A stretch of 64,000 nucleotides of DNA from Microbacterium sp. Root53 (GTDB taxonomy: Bacteria > Actinomycetota > Actinomycetes > Actinomycetales > Microbacteriaceae), in the NCBI RefSeq assembly GCF_001426925.1, contig NZ_LMFR01000024.1, forward strand, positions 223,431-287,430. The letters are read 5' to 3'. The notes under the pieces were generated by a model. The model was not told where the DNA came from. It made no database searches and worked only from the letters and a program-made list of their open reading frames with translations. Position 1 is the stretch's first letter. Every line of letters starts with the position of its first letter. This document shows positions 1 through 7,371 of the stretch, piece after piece. A program made the position numbers and the translations under genes.

Positions 1-14
1 CAAGCGGCACCCTT

Positions 15-118
15 GCGAGCGAGGAACGTCGCTTCGCTCCGTTCGGCAGCGCTTCGCGCTGCGGGGTCGCTTCGCTCCACGCTCGCTTCGCTCGCACGAC
101 CGTAGATGACCGGGGGTT
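15..118. repeat. Dispersed intergenic repeat, copy 1
   Basis: Positions 15-63 are identical over 49 bases to 51688-51736. A second shared block, 90-118, matches 51829-51857 with two differences. The two blocks are separated by different, GC-rich linkers in the two copies, so this is a composite element. The sequence is built of short GCTTCGCTC-like modules. No coding signal was seen. Confidence 0.75.
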
Positions 119-124
119 CTCCCC

Positions 125-371
125 GGTCGTTGAGCGGAGCGCAGCGGAGTCGAAACGGGCGCTCACCCTGTGGTCGTTGAGCGACGAGCGCCAGCGAGGA
201 GTCGAAACGGGCTGAGCGAGCGCAGCGAGTCGAAGCCGGACCCGCACCCGGTCGTTGAGCGGAGCGAAGCGGAGTCGAAACGGGCTGATCCCCACGGCTA
301 CCCCACACGCCGCTTCGCGGCGCGCGGGGCCCCTCGCCGCGTGGGCCCAGAGCGCAGCGAGTCGAAGCCGC
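125..371. repeat. Cluster of GTTGAGCG...CGAAAC repeats
   Basis: At least three copies of the motif GGTCGTTGAGCG-(N)-AGTCGAAACGGG lie at about 125-159, 172-211 and 250-284. Shortened GAGCGCAGCGAGTCGAAGCC copies lie at about 211-240 and 349-371. The same family recurs inverted at 17778-17815 and in tandem at 33889-33936. Together with the element at 15-118 this fills the 385-base stretch before surE, and no gene is visible here. Confidence 0.8.
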
Positions 372-385
372 CCCGCCCCACGGCT

Positions 386-1129
386 TCACCCCTCGTAGCC
401 GAGGTGGCGGTGCAAGACCGGCTCGATGCCCGTGAGCGTCGCGTAGCCGTCCGCGAGCAGCGCGGCATCCGTCCCCGGCTGCGGGACGTGCGGCAGGTCC
501 TCGACCGCGAGCCGGATGTGCTTGTGGCCGCGCTCGCTCAGCGTGGTCTGCACGATGCCGAACGGGGCCAGGGGCGCCTCGCGGATCCCGCGATGCTCGG
601 GCGCGTTCGGCACGTTGAGGTTGACCACGGAGCCCTTCTCCAGCGACATCAGGAACGGCAGTGCGTCGATCGCGGTCTGGGCGGCCGCGTCCCACTCGAA
701 CACCTCAGGGCGCATGCCGACGTCGAGCGACACCGCGAGCCCCCACGCGCCGTTCAGCCCGCCGGTCAGCGCCGCGCCGACCGTGCCCGAGTGCAGGATG
801 GCGCGCCCCACGTTCGCACCGTGGTTCACGCCCGACAGCACCAGATCGAACGTGTCGCCGAATGCCCCGTGGGCCGCGATCAGCGCGATCAGGCCCGGGC
901 CGCCGCGGACCGCGAACGCGGGGAGCTCCTCCAGCCCGTCGATCTCCCGGCGGTCCACGGCGATCCGGCCCTCCTCCTCGCCGGCGACGATGGACGCGCT
1001 GGCGCCGCTGGACTGCCGCTCGGGCGCCGCGATCGTCACGTCCAGACCGTGCTCGCGCGCGGCGCGCGCCAGCGCGTGCAGGCCGGGGGCGTCGATGCCG
1101 TCGTCGTTCGTGACCAGGGTGCGCGTCAT
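386..1129 (-). CDS. surE: 5'/3'-nucleotidase SurE
   Basis: Metal-dependent nucleoside monophosphate phosphatase of the SurE family, 247 residues, the normal length. The metal-binding NDDG lies at residues 8-11, the Ser/Gly-rich SSGASAS at 40-46 and the diagnostic SGVNHGANVG at 99-108. The ATG at 1127-1129 was chosen because the family begins a few residues before NDDG; a longer in-frame start exists but would add 92 Arg/Pro-rich residues without homology. The start overlaps the end of the upstream kinase gene by four bases (ATGA), so the two are translationally coupled and probably one operon. The role is nucleotide salvage or housecleaning in the cytoplasm. The gene ends in the repeat cluster at 125-371, and no hairpin-plus-U terminator is seen. 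Confidence 0.93.
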   Translation of the reverse strand: MTRTLVTNDDGIDAPGLHALARAAREHGLDVTIAAPERQSSGASASIVAGEEEGRIAVDRREIDGLEELPAFAVRGGPGLIALIAAHGAFGDTFDLVLSGVNHGANVGRAILHSGTVGAALTGGLNGAWGLAVSLDVGMRPEVFEWDAAAQTAIDALPFLMSLEKGSVVNLNVPNAPEHRGIREAPLAPFGIVQTTLSERGHKHIRLAVEDLPHVPQPGTDAALLADGYATLTGIEPVLHRHLGYEG

Positions 1130-2163
1130 GCGGGGTCCTCCGGCGCGGGCTCCTCGTGATGCGGGCGATGATCGGTCGGCTCGGCCAGCGCGGCGAGGCC
1201 GTCGGGGCTGACGCGGCCGTGGCTGTCGTCCGAGTCGTCGGCCGAGGGGCCCCGGAGCGCTCGCACCCGCACGCTGTCCCTCAGGCGCGCGATCGTCTCC
1301 TGCTCGCCCGTGCCGAGCCCGTGGCGGGTCACGTTGAGCGCGCCCGCCGCGGCTCCGGTCAGGATCGCCTCGCGCAGCGGCTCGCCGGCGGCCAGCCCCG
1401 CGCACACGCCGGCGGTGAGCGAGTCGCCGCCGCCCCGGGTGTCGGTCGTCTGCAGCGCGGGCGGCGTCACCTCGTGAACGGTGCGGCCGTCCAGCACCAG
1501 GAAAGGCCGGTCCGCGCGGGTCACGATCACGTCGCGCGCGCCGCGGTCCCGCAGGGCCTCCATGGCCGCGACGACCGAGCCGACGTCCTCGCCCTCCAGA
1601 AGCCCGTCCGCGCGCAGCTCCTCGTCGCTGACCTTCAGGAGGTCGACGCCGCCCTCGAGCGCCGCGGTCATCCGGTCGCCCGCGAGGTCGACGACGACGC
1701 GCACGTCGTTGGTCCGCAGATCGGCGGCCAGGCGCCGGTAGGTGTCCGCGGGCAGCGCGCCCTCGCCGTGGGGGCCGCTCAGGATCGTCAGCCCCGAGGC
1801 GATGCCCTCGCGCAGGGTCGCGCCGTACAGCTCGTCCAGCTCGTGGCGGCCGAGCGGATCCCCGTCCATCTCGGCGACCTCCGTGCGCTGCCCGTCGCGG
1901 CGGTCGTGCACGTACGCGGCGCCGCGGCCCGACCGCTCGACCGCGACCACGCGGAAGCCCTCGTCCTCGAGCAGGCGCTGCACCACGCGCCCGGTCTCCC
2001 CGGTGAGCGCGCAGCAGATCGTGACGCGCACACCCAGGCGGCGGAGCATCCGGCCCTGCCAGACCCCCTGGCCTCCGGCGTGGATGTGGATGTCGGGCCG
2101 CGCGTCCTGCTCCTCTATCGTGATCGTGAGCGCGGGTGACGGCGCGAAGATCGTGACGTCCAT
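1126..2163 (-). CDS. PfkB-family carbohydrate kinase (1-phosphofructokinase-like)
   Basis: Ribokinase/PfkB-fold sugar kinase of 345 residues. The N-terminal glycine motif is HAGGQG (28-33). The C-terminal signature GGGDS (244-248) contains the catalytic Asp247. The HAGGQGVWQGR block resembles the GGxGxN substrate loop of 1-phosphofructokinase/tagatose-6-phosphate kinase types, with the Asn replaced by Trp, so the substrate cannot be assigned. The last ~40 residues are acidic and His-rich and look like a low-complexity tail. It overlaps surE by four bases and is probably co-transcribed with it. No PTS or sugar operon surrounds it, so a fructose-uptake role is not supported by context. Confidence 0.82.
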   Translation of the reverse strand: MDVTIFAPSPALTITIEEQDARPDIHIHAGGQGVWQGRMLRRLGVRVTICCALTGETGRVVQRLLEDEGFRVVAVERSGRGAAYVHDRRDGQRTEVAEMDGDPLGRHELDELYGATLREGIASGLTILSGPHGEGALPADTYRRLAADLRTNDVRVVVDLAGDRMTAALEGGVDLLKVSDEELRADGLLEGEDVGSVVAAMEALRDRGARDVIVTRADRPFLVLDGRTVHEVTPPALQTTDTRGGGDSLTAGVCAGLAAGEPLREAILTGAAAGALNVTRHGLGTGEQETIARLRDSVRVRALRGPSADDSDDSHGRVSPDGLAALAEPTDHRPHHEEPAPEDPA

Positions 2164-2184
2164 ACGGCCGAGGCTAGAACGGCG

Positions 2185-2227
2185 GCGCCCGCGCGGTCAG
2201 CCCCTTGCGGGGCCGCCGCGCGGGCGC
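2185..2227 (-). terminator. Hairpin downstream of the oxygenase gene
   Basis: Perfect 12-bp inverted repeat GCGCCCGCGCGG (2185-2196) / CCGCGCGGGCGC (2216-2227) between the oxygenase stop and the kinase start. There is no U-tract, as is common in high-GC actinobacteria. It probably ends or attenuates transcription from the oxygenase gene. Confidence 0.55.
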
Positions 2228-2245
2228 TACCGATGACCGGGAGGA

Positions 2246-3277
2246 CTACGCCTTGGCGCGCGCCGCCAGGAGATCGGCGTGCCAGCGCTCCGCCACGTCG
2301 GGGTGGGCGCGGAGGCGGTACTTCAGGGCGTTCTCGCCGTACAGCGTGTGGATGGGGTTGCTCGGGTCGTCCTCGACGCCGCGCGCCAGGGCCGCCAGCT
2401 CGGCGGGCAGCTGCAGCGTCGGCATGTAGTCGTCCAGGCCCGGGTTGAAGAAGAACGGCACCGAGATGCGGTCCTCGGGGTACCGGGGCGACACGACGCG
2501 GTGGTTCGTCGCACGCAGGTAGCCCTGCGTGGCCGCCTCGAGCATCTCGCCGATGTTGACCACGAACGCGCCCGGCACCGGGGGAGCGTCGACCCAGTAG
2601 CGGTTGCCGTCCGCGTCCTCGCGCTCGACCTGCAGCCCGCCCCGGCCCGGCTCGATCCACAGGAGCGTGAGCACGCCGCCGTCCTTGTGCGCGCCGACGC
2701 CCTGCTGCGGCTCCGGCTCGGTCGATCCCGGGTACCGGACGATCTTGATGAGCGACGACGGGTCCTGGAACGCGCCGTCGAAGAAGTCCTCCTCGGCGCC
2801 GAGCGAGAGCGCCCAGGCGCGCAGCAGCCGGCGCGACACGTCCGACAGCCGGTCGTGCCACTCCTCGACGACCTCGCGCAGCTCGGGCAGGGCCTCGGGC
2901 CACAGGTTCGGGCCCGTCAGGCGCTGGTAGTCCGGTGCCTCGGGGTCGGTCACGACCTCGCGCTCGGGACCGATGTCGATCTGCTCGCGGAAGTCGACCT
3001 TGCCCTGCGTCAGCTCGCCGCCGAGCCGCGTGTAGCCGCGGAACTGGGGGCTCTTGATGTTCTCGATCGCGAGCTTCTGCTCCTCGGGGAGGGCGAAGAA
3101 CTCCCGCGCGACGCGGTGCAGGCGCGCCTCGAGCTCGGGAGAGACTCCCGTGCCGGTGAGGTAGAAGAACCCGACGTCCCGCGTCGCGGCGGCGAGCTCG
3201 TCGCGGAAGCGCGCGGCCGCTTCGTCGCCCGCGTCGAGCTGGGACATGTCGAGGATCGGCAGGTTGAGGTCGGTCAT
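2246..3277 (-). CDS. 2-oxoglutarate/Fe(II)-dependent oxygenase, isopenicillin N synthase family
   Basis: Non-haem iron oxygenase of 343 residues, with an N-terminal DIOX_N domain (about 5-120) and a C-terminal 2OG-FeII_Oxy domain (about 170-285). The iron triad is visible as His197-Lys-Asp199 and His259. Arg270-Ile-Ser272 is the RxS motif that binds the 2-oxoglutarate carboxylate. It belongs to the broad IPNS/flavonol-synthase-like group; bacterial members act on unknown or varied substrates, and there is no biosynthetic cluster here, so beta-lactam synthesis should not be inferred. It is monocistronic between a hairpin at 2185 and a 109-base gap before the acyltransferase gene. Confidence 0.9.
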   Translation of the reverse strand: MTDLNLPILDMSQLDAGDEAAARFRDELAAATRDVGFFYLTGTGVSPELEARLHRVAREFFALPEEQKLAIENIKSPQFRGYTRLGGELTQGKVDFREQIDIGPEREVVTDPEAPDYQRLTGPNLWPEALPELREVVEEWHDRLSDVSRRLLRAWALSLGAEEDFFDGAFQDPSSLIKIVRYPGSTEPEPQQGVGAHKDGGVLTLLWIEPGRGGLQVEREDADGNRYWVDAPPVPGAFVVNIGEMLEAATQGYLRATNHRVVSPRYPEDRISVPFFFNPGLDDYMPTLQLPAELAALARGVEDDPSNPIHTLYGENALKYRLRAHPDVAERWHADLLAARAKA

Positions 3278-3386
3278 GTCACCACGCTACGACGGTCGGG
3301 GGTCCGACGGATCCCCGCGGGCGGCACTGTTACGGCGGGGGCTCGCCGCGGGTGCTCGCGAGGGCCCTGTCGTCACATGGAGCGGG

Positions 3387-4526
3387 TCAGGACCGTGGCT
3401 CGGCGCGCGGGCGGCGCGATCCCGTCGGGTCGATCCCGCGGCCGGCCTGCGGCGTGATGCCGGGGTCGGCGAACAGCCACCGCGAGCGGGGTTCGATCAG
3501 CGGCCGGAACAGCCACCGCACGGGGCGCGACGCGAGCAGCAGCGTGATCGCGACCGACAGGATGCACACGAGCGGCAGCCACAGCCACGTCGGCTCGAGA
3601 TCGCGCAGCGCGCCGGACTCGCGGAACGGGTAGAGCACGAACGAGTGCAGCAGATAGATGTACATCGTGTACGTGCCGAAGCGCGTGAACCAGAAGCCGC
3701 CGCGCGGCACGAGCACGAAGAACGCCGCGCACAGGATGAGCGCCACCAGCATGAGCGCGAGCCGCACGCCGCCGGCCCACCACGGGGCGTCGCCGAGGAA
3801 GTGCGCGTAGTCCTGGTCGTAGAAGAGCCAGTTGCGCATGTCCATGGCCTCCCAGCCGGGAAGCCCCGCCCAGGCGGTCCACCCGGCGAGCGCGAACACC
3901 GCGAGCGCGGTCAGCCGCGCCCACCACGCCTTTCGCTCGAGCAGGCGCAGCCGGTCGACCACATCGTGCTCGCGCAGCCACCATCCCAGCGCGAAGAACG
4001 GAAGGAAGCCGAGCGTGCGCGACAGGGAGAACGTGCTGTCGACGTTCGGGAGGTAGCCGACGCCGATCGAGATCAGGACGGTCCACAGCAGCGGCCACCG
4101 CAGGAGCGCCAGGTAGGGGAGCACGAGGCGGAAGATGCCGAGCGCCAGCAGGAACCACAGCGTCCACGACGGCTGCGTCAGGTTCGGATCGGGGTCACCC
4201 TCGACCAGGCCCTTCGTGATCCACCACAGCGCCTCGAAGATGATGTACGGCACCAGGATGTCCGTGATGACGCGCGCCATCTGCCGCCGCGTGGGCGGGT
4301 CGGCCTTCGAGAAGTAGCCCGAGATGATCGCGAACGCGGGCATGTGGAACGCGTACACGACCAGATACAGGGCGTACGCGATGTCGGAGTCGTACGTCAG
4401 CCGCTGGATCGCGTGGCCCAGCACCACGAGCACGATGCACGCGAAGCGCGCGTTGTCCCAGTAGGGGACGCGTCGGCGCGGGCGGGGGACGGCCCCCGTC
4501 GTCGGGGCGTTCGGTGCCGAGCTCAT
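3387..4526 (-). CDS. Membrane acyltransferase (Acyltransferase_3/OafA-like)
   Basis: Integral membrane protein of 379 residues with about ten hydrophobic segments. The N-terminal signature YWDNARFACIVLVVLGHAIQ resembles fucose 4-O-acetylase/acyltransferase-3 proteins. The His in the GHA motif is the expected catalytic histidine of this superfamily. Such proteins acylate cell-surface sugars or peptidoglycan at the cytoplasmic membrane; the acceptor here is unknown. The ATG at 4526 was preferred over one 29 residues upstream because the extra residues are not hydrophobic and lie in the promoter region of the divergent monooxygenase gene. The C-terminus is a basic cytoplasmic tail. Confidence 0.85.
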   Translation of the reverse strand: MSSAPNAPTTGAVPRPRRRVPYWDNARFACIVLVVLGHAIQRLTYDSDIAYALYLVVYAFHMPAFAIISGYFSKADPPTRRQMARVITDILVPYIIFEALWWITKGLVEGDPDPNLTQPSWTLWFLLALGIFRLVLPYLALLRWPLLWTVLISIGVGYLPNVDSTFSLSRTLGFLPFFALGWWLREHDVVDRLRLLERKAWWARLTALAVFALAGWTAWAGLPGWEAMDMRNWLFYDQDYAHFLGDAPWWAGGVRLALMLVALILCAAFFVLVPRGGFWFTRFGTYTMYIYLLHSFVLYPFRESGALRDLEPTWLWLPLVCILSVAITLLLASRPVRWLFRPLIEPRSRWLFADPGITPQAGRGIDPTGSRRPRAEPRS

Positions 4527-4584
4527 CCCGATCACGCTACCGTCGCGGCGCGCGGCATGCGGGAATAGATCTGGCGATCGCGTG

Positions 4585-4614
4585 TTGAAGCGGGTATATT
4601 CAAGCGCATACAAA
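4585..4614 (+). promoter_or_regulatory. Candidate promoter with overlapping inverted repeat
   Basis: TTGAAG (4585-4590) and TACAAA (4609-4614), spaced 18 bases, resemble a sigma-70 promoter for the monooxygenase gene. TTGAA-N9-TTCAA (4585-4603) is an inverted repeat overlapping the -35 element, as expected of a repressor operator (MarR-like spacing). No regulator gene is adjacent, so this is inference. Confidence 0.4.
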
Positions 4615-4666
4615 TGCGGCCCACCCCACGCACCCGCCGAACGACGGGCAGATCGGAGATGAACAG

Positions 4667-5881
4667 ATGAGCCAGATGCAGTTCGGCATCTTCTCGGTCA
4701 GCGACATCACCGCCGACCCGACCACGGGCCACACGCCCAGCGAGGCGGAGCGCATCCGCGACATCGTCACGATCGCCAAGCACGCCGAGGAGGTCGGTCT
4801 CGACGTCTTCGCGCTCGGCGAGCACCACAACCCGCCGTTCTTCTCGTCGTCGCCCACGACGACGCTCGCGTACATCGGCGCGCAGACGACGGACCTCATC
4901 CTGTCGACCGCCACGACGCTCATCACCACGAACGACCCGGTGAAGATCGCCGAGGACTACGCGATGCTGCAGCACCTCACGGGCGGCCGCGTCGACCTCG
5001 TGATGGGCCGCGGCAACACCGGCCCGGTGTACCCCTGGTTCGGTCAGGACATCCGCCAGGGCCTGCCGCTCGCGATCGAGAACTACGCGCTGCTGCGCCG
5101 CCTCTGGGACGAGGACGTCGTCGACTGGGAGGGCAAGTTCCGCTCGCCGCTGCAGGGCTTCACGGCGACCCCCCGTCCGCTGGGCGGCGTGCCGCCGTTC
5201 GTGTGGCACGGATCCATCCGCACCCCGGAGATCGCCGAGCAGGCCGCGTACTACGGAGACGGCTTCTTCGCGAACAACATCTTCTGGCCCAAGGAGCACT
5301 ACCAGCGCCTGATCGCGCTGTACCGCCAGCGCTACGCGCACTACGGACACGGCACGCCCGAGCAGGCGATCGTGGGCCTCGGCGGCCAGGCGTTCATGGC
5401 CAAGAACTCGCAGGACGCGGTCAACGCCTTCCGTCCCTACTTCGACAACGCCCCGGTCTACGGCCACGGCCCGTCGATGGAGGACTTCATGGAGATGACG
5501 CCGCTCACCGTCGGCTCGCCGCAGCAGGTCATCGACCGCTACGCCGCGATGCGGGACTACTACGGCGACTACCAGCGCCAGCTGTTCCTGATAGACCACG
5601 CCGGCCTGCCGCTCAAGACCGTGCTCGAGCAGCTCGACCTGCTCGGCGGCGAGGTCGTCCCGGTGCTGCGCAGGGAGCTCGCGCAGAACCGTCCGGAGAG
5701 CGTGCCGGACGCGCCCACGCACGCCGCGCGCGTCAAGGCCGTCTACGGCGACGCCGCGCCCCGCGAGGCGCGGCCCACGTCGGCGGGCGGCAACAACCTG
5801 ACCGTCGGCGGTCCCTACCAGGACACCCCCGCCGCCGCCCCGAAGGCCGGCTCGGCCTTCGGCAGCGCCGCGACCCGCTGA
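4667..5881 (+). CDS. LLM-class FMN-dependent monooxygenase (CE1758-type)
   Basis: Luciferase-like flavin-dependent oxidoreductase of 404 residues with a (beta/alpha)8 bacterial luciferase domain over about residues 1-345. Recognisable blocks are GLDVFALGEHHNPPF and the TGGRVDLVMGRG loop that contacts FMN in this superfamily. The last ~55 residues are Ala/Pro/Gly-rich and probably disordered. The next gene, 29 bases downstream, encodes an FMN reductase, so the pair forms a two-component monooxygenase: the reductase supplies reduced FMN and this protein uses it with O2 to oxidise an unknown substrate. The pairing matches the CE1758/CE1759 families known from Corynebacterium. The start ATG follows an SD-like GGAGATGAACAG stretch. 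Confidence 0.9.
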   Translation: MSQMQFGIFSVSDITADPTTGHTPSEAERIRDIVTIAKHAEEVGLDVFALGEHHNPPFFSSSPTTTLAYIGAQTTDLILSTATTLITTNDPVKIAEDYAMLQHLTGGRVDLVMGRGNTGPVYPWFGQDIRQGLPLAIENYALLRRLWDEDVVDWEGKFRSPLQGFTATPRPLGGVPPFVWHGSIRTPEIAEQAAYYGDGFFANNIFWPKEHYQRLIALYRQRYAHYGHGTPEQAIVGLGGQAFMAKNSQDAVNAFRPYFDNAPVYGHGPSMEDFMEMTPLTVGSPQQVIDRYAAMRDYYGDYQRQLFLIDHAGLPLKTVLEQLDLLGGEVVPVLRRELAQNRPESVPDAPTHAARVKAVYGDAAPREARPTSAGGNNLTVGGPYQDTPAAAPKAGSAFGSAATR

Positions 5882-5910
5882 CCCCCCCGAGACCCCACAA
5901 GGAGATCGAC

Positions 5911-6558
5911 ATGACCGACACGCGCCGCATCGCCGTCGTCTCGGCGGGACTGTCCACGCCGTCGTCCACGCGGATGCTCGCCGACCGCCTCGCGGCCGCG
6001 ACCGTCGCCGAGCTCGACGAGCGCGGCATCACGGGCGAGGCCGAGGTGTTCGAGCTGCGCGACTACGCGCACGACATCACCAACAACCTGCTGGCCGGCT
6101 TCGCTCCGCCCGCGCTCGAGAAGATGCTCACCCAGGTCGCCACGGCCGACGCGCTGATCGTCGTGACGCCGATCTTCTCGACGAGCTACTCGGGGCTGTT
6201 CAAGTCGTTCATCGACATCCTCGACCGCGAGGCGCTGAGCGGCAAGCCGGTGCTGATCGGCGCGAACGCGGGCACGGCCCGGCACTCGCTCGCGATCGAC
6301 TACGCCATCCGCCCGCTGTTCGCCTACCTGCACGCCGAGCCGGTCTCGACGGGCGTGTTCGCGGCCTCGAGCGACTGGGGCGGCAAGGAGGACGAGGTCG
6401 CCCCGCTGAGCTCGCGCATCGAGCGCGGCGCGCGCGAGCTCGCCGAGGCCATCGCGGCCAAGCCCTCGCTCACCGAGGCCGACCCGTTCGACCCCGACAC
6501 CTACCTGGGCCAGGGCCGCTCGTTCGGCCACCTGCTGGGAGGCCTCGCGGGGGAGTGA
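5911..6558 (+). CDS. NAD(P)H:FMN reductase (CE1759-type)
   Basis: Flavodoxin-like NADPH-dependent FMN reductase of 215 residues. The N-terminal strand ends in a serine-rich phosphate-binding loop (SAGLSTPSSTRML), and the TPIFSTSYSGLFKSFID block is typical of the FMN_red family. It sits 29 bases after the monooxygenase gene with a strong AAGGAGAT ribosome-binding site at 5899-5906, so the two are one operon and one functional pair. The expected role is to supply FMNH2 to the partner monooxygenase in the cytoplasm. The operon ends at a perfect 15-bp hairpin. Confidence 0.9.
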   Translation: MTDTRRIAVVSAGLSTPSSTRMLADRLAAATVAELDERGITGEAEVFELRDYAHDITNNLLAGFAPPALEKMLTQVATADALIVVTPIFSTSYSGLFKSFIDILDREALSGKPVLIGANAGTARHSLAIDYAIRPLFAYLHAEPVSTGVFAASSDWGGKEDEVAPLSSRIERGARELAEAIAAKPSLTEADPFDPDTYLGQGRSFGHLLGGLAGE

Positions 6559-6570
6559 CCCGCACGATCG

Positions 6571-6600
6571 AAGGCCCGGACCGCGCGCGGTCCGGGCCTT
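6571..6600. terminator. Perfect palindromic terminator between convergent genes
   Basis: AAGGCCCGGACCGCG (6571-6585) is followed directly by its exact complement (6586-6600), giving a hairpin of up to 15 bp minus the loop. It lies between the FMN reductase and the convergent DedA gene and can serve both strands; the AA/TT ends give short U-tracts. Confidence 0.8.
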
Positions 6601-6602
6601 CG

Positions 6603-7190
6603 TCATGCGGCCGGGCGGATGCGCCCGATCGCGAAGTCGATCGTCCAGCCGACCGCGAGTGCGATGGCGATCGAGATGAGCACCGCCACGACGGCGCCGC
6701 CGGGCACGATGGAGGCGATCGCCGCGCCCACGAGCGCCTGGAACGCGGCCCAGGCCGTGGCGGCCACGGCGGCGATCGGCAGGTAGCGCACCGCAGGCAC
6801 GCCCGCGGCGCCCGCCGAGAGGTTGACCGCGAGCCGGCCGAACGGGATGAACCGCGCCGTGAACACCGCCGTGGCGGCGTGCGTGCGCAGGCGCGTCGAT
6901 GCCCAGTCCATCGCCTGCTGCGGCCGCGGGTGCTGCAGGACGCGCCACGTGCGCGGGTGCGGGAGCCGGCCGATCGTGTAGCACGACGCATCGCCCGCGA
7001 ACGCCGCGAGCGCCCCGATCAGGATCACCGACCACAGCGGCGGCAGCCCGCTCGCCGCCGCGACGCTGCCGAGGGCCGTCACGGCCACCTCGCCGGGGAC
7101 GACCACCAGGAACGCGTCGGCGAAGACCACCCCGGCGAGCACCGCGAGCGCCCAGGGGTTCGCCGCGAGCCCGACGATCATCGCGTCCAT
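6603..7190 (-). CDS. DedA/VTT-domain membrane protein
   Basis: Small polytopic membrane protein of 195 residues in the DedA/SNARE-associated (VTT) family, implicated in lipid scrambling or undecaprenyl-phosphate recycling. The sequence has an N-terminal re-entrant hydrophobic stretch with the acidic VPGE motif, then the conserved ARFIPFGRLAVNLSAG segment, whose FxxRF(I/V)P..R is the family signature, and two C-terminal transmembrane helices. The length is typical. It is monocistronic, with the start at 7190 and the stop next to the shared terminator at 6571-6600. The substrate is unknown. Confidence 0.88.
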   Translation of the reverse strand: MDAMIVGLAANPWALAVLAGVVFADAFLVVVPGEVAVTALGSVAAASGLPPLWSVILIGALAAFAGDASCYTIGRLPHPRTWRVLQHPRPQQAMDWASTRLRTHAATAVFTARFIPFGRLAVNLSAGAAGVPAVRYLPIAAVAATAWAAFQALVGAAIASIVPGGAVVAVLISIAIALAVGWTIDFAIGRIRPAA

Positions 7191-7371
7191 GACACGTGTG
7201 TACCCGACGCCGGTGAACGACCGGAGAACGCGCCCCGCTCATCGCCCGCGGGGCCGATCCGGTGACCGCCCGGGGGTGCGCCGGTGAAGGATGGGCAACT
7301 CCGGATGAACGCTCGGGGAACCCGGGCGTCCCCGGCCGTCTGCGACGGCCGCCGCGCGTCACCCTGGAAGC

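Noticed and set aside
170-1159. Plus-strand open frame starting in the repeat cluster and running over surE
   Set aside because: The first part is translated repeat sequence and the rest is antisense of surE.
2246-3277. Isopenicillin N synthase and a beta-lactam cluster
   Set aside because: The protein has only the general 2OG-oxygenase motifs and there is no ACV synthetase or other cluster gene nearby.
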